From an uncultured Prevotella sp. (GTDB taxonomy: Bacteria > Bacteroidota > Bacteroidia > Bacteroidales > Bacteroidaceae): a DNA stretch of 64,000 nucleotides. Position 1 is the first letter of the stretch; every line of letters starts with the position of its first letter. Of this stretch, positions 32,431 through 42,129 are shown piece after piece. The DNA is taken from NCBI GenBank assembly GCA_934202525.1, contig CAKPYB010000006.1:53328-117327 (forward strand), in the 5' to 3' direction. The position numbers and the translations under genes are program-made. The notes beneath the pieces were generated by a model. The model did no database searches, was not told where the DNA came from, and saw only the letters and a program-made list of their open reading frames with translations.

Positions 32431-35400
32431 ATGAACTTTAACAAAATTCTTCAGTCATTGTTTGGCAACAAGTCAACTCGCGATATGAAGTTGATTCAGC
32501 CAATCGTAGAAAAGATCAAGGCAGAGTATCCTAAGATGCAGGCCTTAAGCAATGACGAACTTCGTGCAAAAACAAAGGAAATCCAGAAGTACGTAAAAGA
32601 GTATGCCAACGAGGAAAAGGCAAAGATTGCTGAACTCAAGGCTAAAATCGAAGACACTCCTATTGATGAGCGTGAAGGTATCTTCAACCAGATCGATAAG
32701 TTGGAGCAGGAAGCACTCGACAAGTATGAGGTTGTCCTCAACGAGGTATTGCCTCAGGTTTTTGCCATCGTAAAGGATACAGCTCGCCGTTTCGCAGAAA
32801 ACGAGGAGACAGTAGTTACAGCTACCGACTTCGACCGCGAGTTGGCTTCAAACCCAGCTAACGACTTCGTAACCATCGATGGCGACAAGGCTATCTATCA
32901 CAACCACTGGACAGCAGGTGGTAATGATATGAAGTGGGAAATGATCCACTATGATGTACAGCTCTTCGGTGGTGTTGTTCTCCATCAGGGTAAGATTGCC
33001 GAGATGGCTACCGGTGAGGGTAAGACCCTTGTAGGTACAACACCTATCTTCCTGAATGCCTTGACTGGTAATGGTGTTCACGTCGTTACCGTGAACGACT
33101 ACTTGGCTAAGCGTGACTCTGAGTGGATGGGACCTCTCTATATGTTCCACGGTCTCTCTGTAGATTGTATCGACAAGCACCGTCCAAATTCCGACGAGCG
33201 TCGCAAGGCATACCTGGCAGATATCACCTTCGGTACCAACAACGAGTTCGGTTTCGATTATCTTCGTGATAACATGGCTACCAACCCAGCCGACCTGGTA
33301 CAGCGCCAGCACAACTACGCCATCGTCGATGAGGTCGACTCTGTGCTGATTGATGATGCCCGTACCCCATTGATTATCTCTGGTCCTATTCCAAAGGGCG
33401 ACGACCAGATGTTCGAGCAGTATCAGCCATTGGTTGAGAAACTTTACGAGGTACAGCGCAAACAGGCTACAGAATTGCTCGCCGAGGCTAAGCAGAAGAT
33501 TAACGAAGGTACAAAGGCCAAGAATCAGGAACTCCTCGATGAAGGTTTCCTCGCACTCTTCCGTTCTTACAAGGCATTGCCTAAGAACAAGCCATTGATC
33601 AAGTATCTTTCTGAGGAAGGTATCAAGGCTGGTCTGCTGAAGACTGAAGAGTACTACATGGCAAACAACAACCGTGAGATGCCTAAGGCTACTGAGCCAT
33701 TGTACTTCGTAGTAGACGAGAAACTGAATTCTGCCGACCTGACCGATAAGGGTACAGACTGGTTGGCTAAGCAGGTAAACGATAAGGAACTCTTCGTATT
33801 GCCTGATATCACAACAGAAATGAGCGAACTCGAGGCTCGTACAGACCTTTCAGACCAGGAGCGTCTTGACAAGAAAGACGAGATGCTGGCTCACTATGGT
33901 GTACAGAGCGAGCGTGTTCACACCTTGCAGCAGCTCCTGAAGGGTTACACCATGTTCAATAAGGATGACGAATATGTTGTCATGGACGGACAGGTGAAGA
34001 TTGTGGATGAGCAGACAGGACGTATCATGGAAGGCCGTCGCTGGAGCGATGGTTTGCACCAGGCTATTGAGGCTAAGGAGCATGTAAAGGTAGAGGCTGC
34101 TACACAGACCTTCGCTACCATCACACTTCAGAACTACTTCCGTATGTACCACAAACTCGCAGGTATGACCGGTACAGCAAGTACAGAGTCAGGTGAGTTC
34201 TGGGATATCTACAAACTCGATGTTGTTGAGATTCCAACCAACCGCCCTATCCAGCGTAAGGACTTGGATGACCGTGTATACAAGACAGCCCGCGAGAAGT
34301 ATCGTGCAGTTATCGACGAAATCGAGGAGACACGTAATGCAGGCCGCCCAGTCTTGGTAGGTACAACATCTGTCGAGATTTCTGAGTTGTTGAGCAAGAT
34401 GTTGAAGATGCGCAACATTCCTCATAATGTATTGAACGCTAAGCTGCACCAGCAGGAGGCTCAGATTGTAGCCGAGGCAGGTCGCTCAGTAAACGGTAAG
34501 GGTGCCGTAACCATCGCTACCAACATGGCAGGTCGTGGTACCGATATCAAGCTGACTCCTGAGGTAAAGGCTGCAGGTGGTCTTGCCATCATCGGTACAG
34601 AACGTCATGAGAGCCGCCGTGTAGACCGTCAGCTCCGTGGTCGTGCCGGTCGTCAGGGTGACCCAGGTTCTTCTGTATTCTATGTATCATTGGAGGATAA
34701 GCTGATGCGTCTGTTCGCTTCTGAGCGTATCGCCAAGGTAATGGACCGTCTCGGTTTCGAGGATGGCGAGCGTATCGAGAGCCCAATGATCAGCAAGAGT
34801 ATCGAGCGTGCTCAGCGCAAGGTTGAGGAAAACAACTTCGGTATCCGTAAACACCTCTTGGAGTATGATGACGTGATGAACCGTCAGCGTACCGTTATCT
34901 ACGAGAAGCGTCGCCACGCCCTCATGGGTGAGCGTATCGGTATGGATATTGCCAACATCATCTGGGACCGCGTATTGAACATCGTTAACAACAACGACTT
35001 CTTCGGTGCCAAGGAAGAGTTCCTGAAAGTTCTCGCTATGGAGATTCCATTCAACGAGGATGAGTATGAGAACGGCAGACGTGAGGATTTGGCAGAACGT
35101 GCTTTCCAGGAGGCTATGGCTACATTCAAGCGTAAGACAGACCGCATCCAGGCTACAGCTATGCCTATCATCAAGCAGGTATACGAAAACCAGGGTGCTA
35201 TATACGAGCGCATCATGGTGCCTATCACAGACGGCAAGCGCATGTACAATATTCCTTGCAACCTCAAGGAGGCATACGAGAGCGAGGCTAAGAACGTAGT
35301 GAAGGAATTTGAGAAGAGCGTTGTTCTCCAGATTATCGATGACGACTGGAAGGAGAACCTCCGCAAGCTCGACGAACTGAAGCACTCTGTACAGAATGCA

Positions 35401-35769
35401 AGCTACGAGCAGAAGGATCCTCTCCTCATCTTTAAGTTGGAGAGTGCCAAGGTTTGGGATGCCATGATTAATGACATGTACGACCGTATTGCAAGTATCC
35501 TGATGCGTGGTCAGATTCCAGTAATGGAGCAAGAGCAGCCAGTTCAGGAGGCAGCACCAGAGCAGCACACTCAGCAGAACTATGTAGAGAGCAAGGTAGA
35601 TTTGGATGCAGAGCGTGAGGCACAGGAGGCAGCTGCTAACCAGGATACCCGAGAGGGCGCACAGGTAAACCGCACTCCTTACCGTGCAGAGCACATGCCA
35701 CGTCCTAACGACCCATGTCCATGCGGAAGTGGCAAGAAGTTTAAGAACTGCCACGGCAGAAACCTGTAA
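32431..35769 (+). CDS. secA: Preprotein translocase ATPase SecA
   Basis: An 1112-residue motor of the Sec pathway that pushes unfolded preproteins through SecYEG. It shows the DEAD-type ATPase core ([39 protein letters not shown]), the helicase second half ([28 protein letters not shown]) and a C-terminal zinc-binding tail with [14 protein letters not shown]. It is longer than E. coli SecA (901 residues) owing to insertions, as is usual in Bacteroidetes. Its transcript probably ends at the hairpin at 35842. Confidence 0.98.
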   Translation: MNFNKILQSLFGNKSTRDMKLIQPIVEKIKAEYPKMQALSNDELRAKTKEIQKYVKEYANEEKAKIAELKAKIEDTPIDEREGIFNQIDKLEQEALDKYEVVLNEVLPQVFAIVKDTARRFAENEETVVTATDFDRELASNPANDFVTIDGDKAIYHNHWTAGGNDMKWEMIHYDVQLFGGVVLHQGKIAEMATGEGKTLVGTTPIFLNALTGNGVHVVTVNDYLAKRDSEWMGPLYMFHGLSVDCIDKHRPNSDERRKAYLADITFGTNNEFGFDYLRDNMATNPADLVQRQHNYAIVDEVDSVLIDDARTPLIISGPIPKGDDQMFEQYQPLVEKLYEVQRKQATELLAEAKQKINEGTKAKNQELLDEGFLALFRSYKALPKNKPLIKYLSEEGIKAGLLKTEEYYMANNNREMPKATEPLYFVVDEKLNSADLTDKGTDWLAKQVNDKELFVLPDITTEMSELEARTDLSDQERLDKKDEMLAHYGVQSERVHTLQQLLKGYTMFNKDDEYVVMDGQVKIVDEQTGRIMEGRRWSDGLHQAIEAKEHVKVEAATQTFATITLQNYFRMYHKLAGMTGTASTESGEFWDIYKLDVVEIPTNRPIQRKDLDDRVYKTAREKYRAVIDEIEETRNAGRPVLVGTTSVEISELLSKMLKMRNIPHNVLNAKLHQQEAQIVAEAGRSVNGKGAVTIATNMAGRGTDIKLTPEVKAAGGLAIIGTERHESRRVDRQLRGRAGRQGDPGSSVFYVSLEDKLMRLFASERIAKVMDRLGFEDGERIESPMISKSIERAQRKVEENNFGIRKHLLEYDDVMNRQRTVIYEKRRHALMGERIGMDIANIIWDRVLNIVNNNDFFGAKEEFLKVLAMEIPFNEDEYENGRREDLAERAFQEAMATFKRKTDRIQATAMPIIKQVYENQGAIYERIMVPITDGKRMYNIPCNLKEAYESEAKNVVKEFEKSVVLQIIDDDWKENLRKLDELKHSVQNASYEQKDPLLIFKLESAKVWDAMINDMYDRIASILMRGQIPVMEQEQPVQEAAPEQHTQQNYVESKVDLDAEREAQEAAANQDTREGAQVNRTPYRAEHMPRPNDPCPCGSGKKFKNCHGRNL

Positions 35770-35841
35770 TCACAGAAAATGATGATGCTCTTATATATAT
35801 AATAAGGTATAAGAACATTCATCATCAGAAATAATGATAAG

Positions 35842-35888
35842 AATACCTAGATTTGATGACACTCTCATCATTTCTAGGTATTTTTTTT
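35842..35888 (+). terminator. Intrinsic terminator after secA
   Basis: AATACCTAGA pairs with TCTAGGTATT and TGATGA with TCATCA around loop CACTC, with two mismatched pairs between. Eight T residues follow. Confidence 0.78.
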
Positions 35889-35930
35889 ATAAAACCACAT
35901 CATTGCTACTGAGTTGCAAAGTTTTATTAG

Positions 35931-35938
35931 TAACTTTG
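35931..35938 (+). promoter_or_regulatory. -7 element for feoAB
   Basis: TAACTTTG, 77 bp before the start codon. No TTGC is at the usual 19-20 bp spacing (candidates at 13 and 24 bp), so activation may be needed or the -33 is degenerate. Confidence 0.6.
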
Positions 35939-36014
35939 CAGCCAAAAAGAAAAAAAAAGCAGACCATAAGGCCGTGCTCAAGGAAAAGAACAAGATTAAA
36001 ACAAGGAAAGATAT

Positions 36015-38546
36015 ATGAAATTATCAGAACTTAAAACAGGTGAAAGTGGCGTTATCGTCAAGGTATCCGGTCACGGTGGCTTCCGCAAGAGAGTCATCGA
36101 GATGGGATTCATCAAGGGCAAGAAGGTTGATGTACTTCTCAACGCTCCACTCCAGGACCCTGTAAAATACAAAATCATGGGCTATGAAGTTTCTCTTCGT
36201 CATAGCGAAGCTGACCATATCGAGGTGGTTTCCATCGAAGAGGCCAAACATGATGCCCAACTGAATAAAGCTGACGAAGTAGACCGCCAGCAGGTAATTG
36301 ACTCACAAGTAACAGATACAACTGATAACGACGGGAATGCACTCGGCGACAAAATGCTCGTAGCTGAAAGAAAAGACAATGCCAGCAATGAGGCTTTGGC
36401 TGAGCAGGAAGCTGAACGACTCCACCGCGTCATCAATGTAGCACTGGTCGGTAACCCAAACTGTGGAAAGACTTCCCTCTTCAACTTTGCTTCGGGTGCT
36501 CACGAACGTGTGGGCAACTATAGTGGTGTAACCGTGGATGCAAAAGTAGGTGAAGCCGATTTCAACGGCTACCACTTCAATCTGGTAGATTTGCCAGGCA
36601 CCTATTCGCTTTCAGCCTATTCTCCGGAAGAGCTTTATGTGCGCAAGCAGCTTATCGAGCATACGCCGGACATCGTCATCAACGTCATCGACACCAGCAA
36701 TCTGGAGCGCAACCTCTATCTCACTACCCAGTTGATAGACATGCACATCCGTATGGTCTGCGCCCTCAACATGTTTGATGAAACAGAAAAACGCGGCGAT
36801 AACATCGACTACGATAAACTGGGTGAACTCTTCGGTATCTCGATGATTCCTACCGTCTTTACCAATGGCCGAGGCGTAGATAAACTCTTCGAGACCATCA
36901 TCGAACTTTACGAAGGCAAGGAGGATTCCAGCGCTCACTATCGCCATATCCATATCAACCACGGACATGAGATAGAACATGGTATCGAGCATATCCAGAA
37001 GTATCTGAAGGCAGATGATTCCATCCGCCAGCGCTACTCTACCCGATATCTCTCCATCAAATTGCTGGAGAATGATAAGCACGCCGAAGAATACGTAAGC
37101 CATCTGAAATCGGCAAAGGAGATCTTCGCAGCCCGTGATGAGGCAGCCAAGCGTGTGAAGGAAGAGACCCTGGAAGATAGCGAAACCGCCATCATGGATG
37201 CCAAATACGGTTTTATCCATGGAGCATTGCAGGAAGCGGGCTATGAACCGGGCAAGGCGAAGGATACCTATCAGGTAACCCATCTTATTGACAGCATCCT
37301 GACCAATAAATATGTAGGATTCCCTATCTTCATCCTCCTGCTGTTCATCATGTTCTCAGCCACCTTCGTTCTGGGCGAGATTCCTAAGGGATGGATTGAG
37401 GACGGCGTGGCATGGCTGGGCGAGTTCATCAGCAATACGATGCCAGACGGACCTGTAAAGGATATGCTGGTAGATGGTGTGATTGGTGGTGTAGGTGCCG
37501 TGATCGTGTTCCTGCCACAGATTCTGATTCTGTATTTCTTCATCTCCTATATGGAGGATTCGGGATATATGGCTCGTGCAGCCTTCATCATGGATAAGCT
37601 GATGCACAAGATGGGCTTGCATGGCAAATCATTCATTCCGCTGATTATGGGATTCGGATGTAACGTACCTGCCGTGATGGCAACAAGAACCATCGAGAGT
37701 CACCGGTCGCGTCTGATTACGATGCTGATATTGCCATTGATGAGTTGTTCGGCTCGTCTGCCAATCTACATCATGGTCATCGGAACGTTCTTTGCCATCC
37801 AATACCGTTCACTCATCATGGTATCGCTCTATCTCATCGGCATCTTCCTAGCCGTGATTCTGAGCCGCATCTTTGCCAGTTTCGTGGTGAAGGGCGAAGA
37901 TACCCCGTTCGTAATGGAGCTGCCTCCTTACCGCTTCCCTACCTGGAAGGCGATAGGCAGACATACCTGGGAAAAGGGTAAGCAGTACTTGAAGAAGATG
38001 GGTGGTATCATCCTCGTGGCAAGTATCATCGTCTGGGCTTTGGGCTACTTCCCTCACAATGAGGAGCTTGACAACCAGGCACAGCAGGAACAGAGCTATA
38101 TCGGCAGAATCGGTAAGACCATCGAGCCAATCTTCACCCCACAGGGTTTCGACTGGAAACTGGATGTGGGTCTGGTTTCCGGTGTAGGTGCCAAGGAGAT
38201 TGTAGCCTCAACGATGGGTGTGCTCTACAGCAACAACGACAGTTTCTCTGACGATCAGGATTACAACGATGAAGACGGAAAATACGAGGTCTTGAAGAAG
38301 CAGATGACTTCAGATTTGAAGAAGACCTACGGTTACAGCGATGCCGAGGCGGAATCCAAGGCAACGCTCACCGCCTACTGTTTCCTCCTCTTCGTATTGC
38401 TCTACTTCCCTTGCATCGCCACGATAGCAGCCATCAAGGGCGAGACGGGCAGTTGGAAATGGGCAGGCTTCGCCGCCGGCTACACCACGCTATTGGCATG
38501 GGTAGTATCAGCCCTGGTCTTCCAGATAGGAAGTTTGTTTATATAA
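36015..38546 (+). CDS. feoB: Ferrous iron transporter, FeoA-FeoB fusion
   Basis: An 843-residue protein. Residues 1-75 form a FeoA SH3-like domain (LSELKTGESGVIVKVSGHGG). A linker of about 65 acidic/polar residues follows, then the FeoB G-protein domain with GNPNCGKTS (146-154), DLPGTYSL and NMFD, and then the membrane permease (GFGCNVPAVMATRTIES, with the FeoB Cys and Gly signatures). It imports Fe2+ across the inner membrane. Fusion of FeoA to FeoB is common in Bacteroidetes. It fits an anaerobe and complements the iron-linked porin/imelysin genes at 6-11 kb. Confidence 0.97.
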   Translation: MKLSELKTGESGVIVKVSGHGGFRKRVIEMGFIKGKKVDVLLNAPLQDPVKYKIMGYEVSLRHSEADHIEVVSIEEAKHDAQLNKADEVDRQQVIDSQVTDTTDNDGNALGDKMLVAERKDNASNEALAEQEAERLHRVINVALVGNPNCGKTSLFNFASGAHERVGNYSGVTVDAKVGEADFNGYHFNLVDLPGTYSLSAYSPEELYVRKQLIEHTPDIVINVIDTSNLERNLYLTTQLIDMHIRMVCALNMFDETEKRGDNIDYDKLGELFGISMIPTVFTNGRGVDKLFETIIELYEGKEDSSAHYRHIHINHGHEIEHGIEHIQKYLKADDSIRQRYSTRYLSIKLLENDKHAEEYVSHLKSAKEIFAARDEAAKRVKEETLEDSETAIMDAKYGFIHGALQEAGYEPGKAKDTYQVTHLIDSILTNKYVGFPIFILLLFIMFSATFVLGEIPKGWIEDGVAWLGEFISNTMPDGPVKDMLVDGVIGGVGAVIVFLPQILILYFFISYMEDSGYMARAAFIMDKLMHKMGLHGKSFIPLIMGFGCNVPAVMATRTIESHRSRLITMLILPLMSCSARLPIYIMVIGTFFAIQYRSLIMVSLYLIGIFLAVILSRIFASFVVKGEDTPFVMELPPYRFPTWKAIGRHTWEKGKQYLKKMGGIILVASIIVWALGYFPHNEELDNQAQQEQSYIGRIGKTIEPIFTPQGFDWKLDVGLVSGVGAKEIVASTMGVLYSNNDSFSDDQDYNDEDGKYEVLKKQMTSDLKKTYGYSDAEAESKATLTAYCFLLFVLLYFPCIATIAAIKGETGSWKWAGFAAGYTTLLAWVVSALVFQIGSLFI

Positions 38547-38590
38547 GAAATATAGTTCACGACGCAAGCAGAATACGTCGCCCCCCAAAA

Positions 38591-38620
38591 GCCCCTAGAC
38601 TTTGCAGAAAGTCTAGGGGC
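38591..38620 (+). terminator. Intrinsic terminator after feoAB
   Basis: GCCCCTAGACTTT pairs perfectly with AAAGTCTAGGGGC (loop GCAG), followed by TTCTTTAT. Confidence 0.85.
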
Positions 38621-38712
38621 TTCTTTATATCTTCTATCCATTAGTTAAAAAGGATATTAAGAAGGAAGCAAGCTGATGACCAAGAAGTAAAAACGAACAA
38701 AAAAACAGCATG

Positions 38713-38749
38713 ATTCCTTGCTTATTCCAAATATTTGTGCTAACTTTGC
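38713..38749 (+). promoter_or_regulatory. Promoter of the AraC gene, copy 1 of a duplicated 37-bp promoter
   Basis: ATTCC, TTGC (38718-38721), a 19-bp spacer containing TTCCAAATATTT, then TAACTTTG (38741-38748). The whole 37 bp recurs at 57236-57272 with one base difference. Confidence 0.85.
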
Positions 38750-38796
38750 AAAAAATAATAAGATATTCATTTAACGACTCTATAAAACCAAAGAAG

Positions 38797-39723
38797 ATGG
38801 AAATGAACAATCTGAAGATAAAAGATGGATTTAAGGGGGAACGTTCCCTCATCATGCCCGAAATGATATTGAATTTAGCCAAGGAAGATCCAGTGCTTCG
38901 AAACTTGCACATCACCGACATCGGCTATTATCCTCATGCCACCTACCATTATAGAGAACGCACAGAACCTATAGACCAGTGCGTGCTCATCTATTGCGTA
39001 AAAGGAAGTGGGAAATACAGCATCAATGGCAAGCAATACGAAGTAAAGGCAAACCAATACTTCATCCTGCCTGCCATGACACCCCATGCCTATGCGTCCA
39101 ACAACAACGATCCGTGGACCATCTACTGGATACATTTCCGTGGAAATCTTGCCGATTACTATGCAGAAGGAGCGGAAAAGCCTATAACTGTATCACCAAA
39201 CCTGAGTTCACGAATAGCCGACCGCAACAACATCTTCGAGGATATTTTCTTAACTCTATCAGATGGTTACACGATAGAAAACCTGAGATATACAGCCTCG
39301 ATGCTGCACTTCTATTTGGGTTCATTGCGATACTTGCCGCTTTACAGAAAATACCACAAGAAGGAGCAGCAAAACGACAAAGAAATTGATACCGTCATCA
39401 ATGCCTCATTGAAGTTCATGGAAGAGAACATAGAGCGACAGGTTACCCTGCAAGATATCTCACAATACACAGGTTATTCCATCTCCCATTTCTCTGCCAT
39501 ATTCAAGAGTCACACTGGTCATAGCCCTCTCAGTTACTTCAATCAACTGAAAATAAAAAAAGCCTGTGAGTTATTGGACACCACAGACATGAAGATCAAC
39601 CAGATAAGCTATAAAATAGGTATAGATGACTCTTACTACTTCTCTCGCCTATTTACAAAAACTGTAGGCATATCACCGAAGAAGTATCGCGAGAAGAATA
39701 TGACAGCAAATACTGAGCAATAA
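38797..39723 (+). CDS. AraC-family transcriptional regulator with cupin sensor domain
   Basis: About 308 residues. The N-terminal cupin-like arabinose-binding-type domain (DQCVLIYCVKGSGKYSINGK, YFILPAMTPHAYASNNNDPW) is followed by a C-terminal double helix-turn-helix (VTLQDISQYTGYSISHFSAIFKSHTG, INQISYKIGIDDSYYFSRLFTKTVG). It most likely binds a sugar and activates carbohydrate genes; the galactan PUL 2.4 kb away is a candidate target (inference). An ATG at 38710 opens a longer frame but lies upstream of the predicted promoter and its extra residues are translated promoter sequence, so I start at 38797 (38803 is also possible). Confidence 0.92.
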   Translation: MEMNNLKIKDGFKGERSLIMPEMILNLAKEDPVLRNLHITDIGYYPHATYHYRERTEPIDQCVLIYCVKGSGKYSINGKQYEVKANQYFILPAMTPHAYASNNNDPWTIYWIHFRGNLADYYAEGAEKPITVSPNLSSRIADRNNIFEDIFLTLSDGYTIENLRYTASMLHFYLGSLRYLPLYRKYHKKEQQNDKEIDTVINASLKFMEENIERQVTLQDISQYTGYSISHFSAIFKSHTGHSPLSYFNQLKIKKACELLDTTDMKINQISYKIGIDDSYYFSRLFTKTVGISPKKYREKNMTANTEQ

Positions 39724-39754
39724 CATGAAACGGCGAAATAAGCAATAACCGTGA

Positions 39755-39796
39755 AAAAATCCAAGGAAGCATAACAAACCTTCCTCGGATTTTTTA
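39755..39796. terminator. Bidirectional terminator between araC-type and small-peptide genes
   Basis: AAAATCC and AGGAAG pair with CTTCCT and GGATTTT, with one bulged or mismatched position. A-run and T-run flank both ends. Confidence 0.75.
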
Positions 39797-39797
39797 T

Positions 39798-39962
39798 TTA
39801 ATCTTCATCCCACAAACTTTTAAAACCGTTTTTACGCGATAAAGCTGAGGCATCCGTATATTCATCATAAACTTCCTTAATCTGAGGATTAGATTCAGCA
39901 AGCAATGTAGAAGAAGTCTCTATCGAGACAACCTTCATCTCCGGTCTAACATACTTTTTCAT
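39798..39962 (-). CDS. Small protein of the 'MKKYxRPE' type, 54 residues
   Basis: The minus-strand frame begins MKKYVRPEMKVVSIETSSTL and ends SLWDED. The opening MKKY-x-x-PE-x-KVV and the following 'LLA' are typical of a group of short Bacteroidales proteins of unknown function that often sit beside secreted or surface proteins. Its ATG overlaps the TGA of the upstream BspA-like gene (ATGA), so translation is probably coupled. The terminator begins 1-2 bp past its stop. The double fit of coupling and terminator makes this a credible gene despite its size. Confidence 0.72.
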   Translation of the reverse strand: MKKYVRPEMKVVSIETSSTLLAESNPQIKEVYDEYTDASALSRKNGFKSLWDED

Positions 39963-41167
39963 TTTCTTACTACTTTTTTACCATTAACAATATAAATACC
40001 TTTTGGCAAAGAAGACAAACTCTGAGTTACCTTCATACCAGAAATCGTGTAGATTTCGTTTGCTTTATCACTTGTAGTCTTTACATTAAAGATACCTGTG
40101 CTGGTTGAATTGAGACCGATGAATCGTGCAGTAGTCACGCTTTGAAGCAACACAAGATATGCTTTGTTGACAGCCAACTCAAACACGCCACCTTCTGTTG
40201 CACCCCAGTAGAAGCCAAGACCCTTATCACCCTTGGCCAACTTATAGTAATAGTAGTTACCATCTTCTGCCGTAATAGTTCCAGCATCATGCAAACCCTT
40301 CAGAAGATTGCCAGCAGGTGCTGCAGCAGTTGCAAAAGGCAGCAACTCAAAGGTATAAGTCTCATTAGGAGTACCCTTCAGTACTAATCCTGCATTCTTT
40401 GCAACTTCCTCTCCTTCACTGTAAGCCTGCTGCAATGTTACCTTGCCTTCAGCACCTGCAGTTACAGAATAAGCAGAAACTCCAGCAGGAAGCTGATAGC
40501 CATAATAATTGAAATAAGTAGCATAACCATCCTCACCTATAGTCACTGTAGCTGGCTCCAAGACATTATAGAAAGAGGCCCAATAAGTCCATGATTTATC
40601 ATTTTCTTCATAGTGAGCTCTCTTATAGTTAGAAGCAGAACCTGTAGGAACATAGAGTGCACAATGCTGACCGATATGATCCCATTTCATACCATCGGTA
40701 ATTGTTTTGAAAACATCAGCACCAAGCGTAGGAGCCGTATCAGCGGCAGAATGAATGGAAGTCAAACCTGTACAGTTCTGGAACGCATAACCACCGATCT
40801 TTGTCAGTGTAGATGGCAATTTCAAAGAAACAATGCTGGTTTGTCCCCAAAATGCACTTTGTCCAATAGTCTTGATATCCTCTGAAATCGTCAAGCTCGT
40901 TATCTTATTCTCATTATCAATAGCAGAGCCATTACCCACAGCCGAAACCTGATAAGTTCCTGTAGAAGCCTCAGCATTATCTGTTACCTCTGAAGGGATA
41001 GTAACATCGCCTGACTTATAATTCCAAGTAATGGCAACTGTACCACCGTCCAAAACTACAGCTTTGAAGCCATCTGTTGTATAAAATTCTGTACCTGCAG
41101 GAGCAGTACCTGCCCAAGAGGAGATGCCACCTACGAGCATCATTCCCAAAAGTAATAGTTTCTTCAT
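39959..41167 (-). CDS. BspA-like leucine-rich repeat secreted protein
   Basis: A 402-residue protein with a signal peptide (MKKLLLLGMMLVGGISSWAG). A BspA/LRR_5 region covers about residues 60-180 (ITSLTISEDIKTIGQSAFWGQTSIVSLKLPSTL and IGGYAFQNCTGLTSI contain the repeats). The C-terminal portion is beta-rich and ends with a sorting-type tail (ISGMKVTQSLSSLPKGIYIVNGKKVVRK contains the motif), reminiscent of C-terminal domains used for surface export in this phylum. BspA-like proteins act in adhesion. It is followed by a coupled 54-residue peptide. Confidence 0.85.
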   Translation of the reverse strand: MKKLLLLGMMLVGGISSWAGTAPAGTEFYTTDGFKAVVLDGGTVAITWNYKSGDVTIPSEVTDNAEASTGTYQVSAVGNGSAIDNENKITSLTISEDIKTIGQSAFWGQTSIVSLKLPSTLTKIGGYAFQNCTGLTSIHSAADTAPTLGADVFKTITDGMKWDHIGQHCALYVPTGSASNYKRAHYEENDKSWTYWASFYNVLEPATVTIGEDGYATYFNYYGYQLPAGVSAYSVTAGAEGKVTLQQAYSEGEEVAKNAGLVLKGTPNETYTFELLPFATAAAPAGNLLKGLHDAGTITAEDGNYYYYKLAKGDKGLGFYWGATEGGVFELAVNKAYLVLLQSVTTARFIGLNSTSTGIFNVKTTSDKANEIYTISGMKVTQSLSSLPKGIYIVNGKKVVRK

Positions 41168-41188
41168 ATTATTTTAAATTTATAATTA

Positions 41189-41206
41189 AAAAAAGTTGTT
41201 TATGTA
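41189..41206 (-). promoter_or_regulatory. Shared leader element ahead of the BspA-like gene
   Basis: On the minus strand CATAAACAACTTTTTTTA, identical to 41975-41992 ahead of the SGNH gene. Confidence 0.5.
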
Positions 41207-41280
41207 ATGATTAAAAAATAACTTGATACATTTTTGTGTCCTTTCTTGGAAGTAACACATTGTAAACCTTCTTATTTTCT

Positions 41281-41961
41281 TTACTTTTTTATAACCTTCA
41301 GAACCTGTTCAGCAATACTCTTCATTCCCTTGATAGAAGGGTGACCGTTTTTCTTGTCAATATCATGAAGGGTAATGACAGGAACCTGATATTTGTTGCA
41401 GATCTTTTTAACTGACTCATTGATAACATCCTTGAGTTCAGAGTTTAAGATGAAATATACCTCTACATTTGGATAATGCTGGTGGATATCGGAAAGCAAC
41501 TTTGCCATGGCAGGGCGGAAACAGTACAAATCTGCGCGCTTCCAGCCGCTATACTGATAGTTGCCGAGCGGGACATCAGCCCAGTGGTCATTCGTAGCAC
41601 CGCAAATCAGGATGATATCCGGATTGCCAAGAAGAGAACTTCGGGTGATGAAAGAACGGTCGGTATAATCTGTGTCATTATAGCCAGAGTTGCAGATGGT
41701 AGAACCAGAATAGGAATTGATATTTCCCATCTTATAATCTCCTTCCTTGATAACCTGCCACCACCAGGTTTGCTCTACCTTGTTTACATCTGTAGTTTCT
41801 GGTGGAGTAGTAGGTGAGTACCAGGTTGCATAACCCTTAGGAATGAATCCCTCGAAAGTGGAATACGAGTCACCGAGAACGGCAACGGTCTGCTTCACCT
41901 GTGCCATGAGCGGCATGAAGGTGAGCATAATGAAGGAAATGATAATCGTAAATCTTTTCAT
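41281..41961 (-). CDS. SGNH/GDSL-type secreted hydrolase
   Basis: A 226-residue protein with a signal peptide (MKRFTIIISFIMLTFMPLMAQ region). Block I GDSYS (catalytic Ser32), block III GATND (Asn), and the C-terminal Asp/His segment IDKKNGHPSIKG are present. Members of the family are esterases or deacetylases; next to a PUL it may remove acetyl groups from glycans, but substrate is unknown. It has its own promoter (minus-strand TATTTTTG at 41997-42004). Confidence 0.85.
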   Translation of the reverse strand: MKRFTIIISFIMLTFMPLMAQVKQTVAVLGDSYSTFEGFIPKGYATWYSPTTPPETTDVNKVEQTWWWQVIKEGDYKMGNINSYSGSTICNSGYNDTDYTDRSFITRSSLLGNPDIILICGATNDHWADVPLGNYQYSGWKRADLYCFRPAMAKLLSDIHQHYPNVEVYFILNSELKDVINESVKKICNKYQVPVITLHDIDKKNGHPSIKGMKSIAEQVLKVIKK

Positions 41962-41974
41962 GATGCTTATATTT

Positions 41975-41992
41975 TAAAAAAAGTTGTTTATG
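41975..41992 (-). promoter_or_regulatory. Shared leader element ahead of the SGNH gene
   Basis: CATAAACAACTTTTTTTA on the minus strand, 4 bp after the -7 box, so it begins the predicted mRNA. Identical to 41189-41206. Confidence 0.55.
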
Positions 41993-41996
41993 GTTG

Positions 41997-42004
41997 CAAA
42001 AATA
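41997..42004 (-). promoter_or_regulatory. -7 element of the SGNH gene
   Basis: TATTTTTG on the minus strand, about 36 bp before the start codon. Confidence 0.65.
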
Positions 42005-42030
42005 AGGAAAAATCTACATACCGAAAATAG

Positions 42031-42069
42031 AAAAAGCCCATCAGGAAAATAGATTATTTTCCGATGGGC
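42031..42069 (-). terminator. Terminator after the PUL (GH35) transcript
   Basis: On the minus strand GCCCATCGGAAAAT pairs with ATTTTCCTGATGGGC (one bulge), followed by TTTTT. Confidence 0.82.
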
Positions 42070-42129
42070 CAAAGTATGAATAGTTGATACTCTAAAATGA
42101 GTCTTATAATAGTTGAAGAGGAGACTTGC

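Noticed and set aside
34687..35754. Long minus-strand open frame of 355 codons across the 3' part of secA
   Set aside because: Antisense shadow of secA; composition is Leu/Val/His-rich without domain signs.
35842..35882. AATACCTAGA/TCTAGGTATT as a shared operator linking feoAB with the promoters at 6.2 kb
   Set aside because: A 15-mer match is expected by chance a few times in 64 kb, and here it forms the stem of a good secA terminator too far from the feoAB -33.
38710..38796. Longer N-terminus for the AraC regulator from the ATG at 38710
   Set aside because: The ATG lies upstream of the -7 box, and the added residues are translation of the duplicated promoter sequence also found at 57.2 kb.
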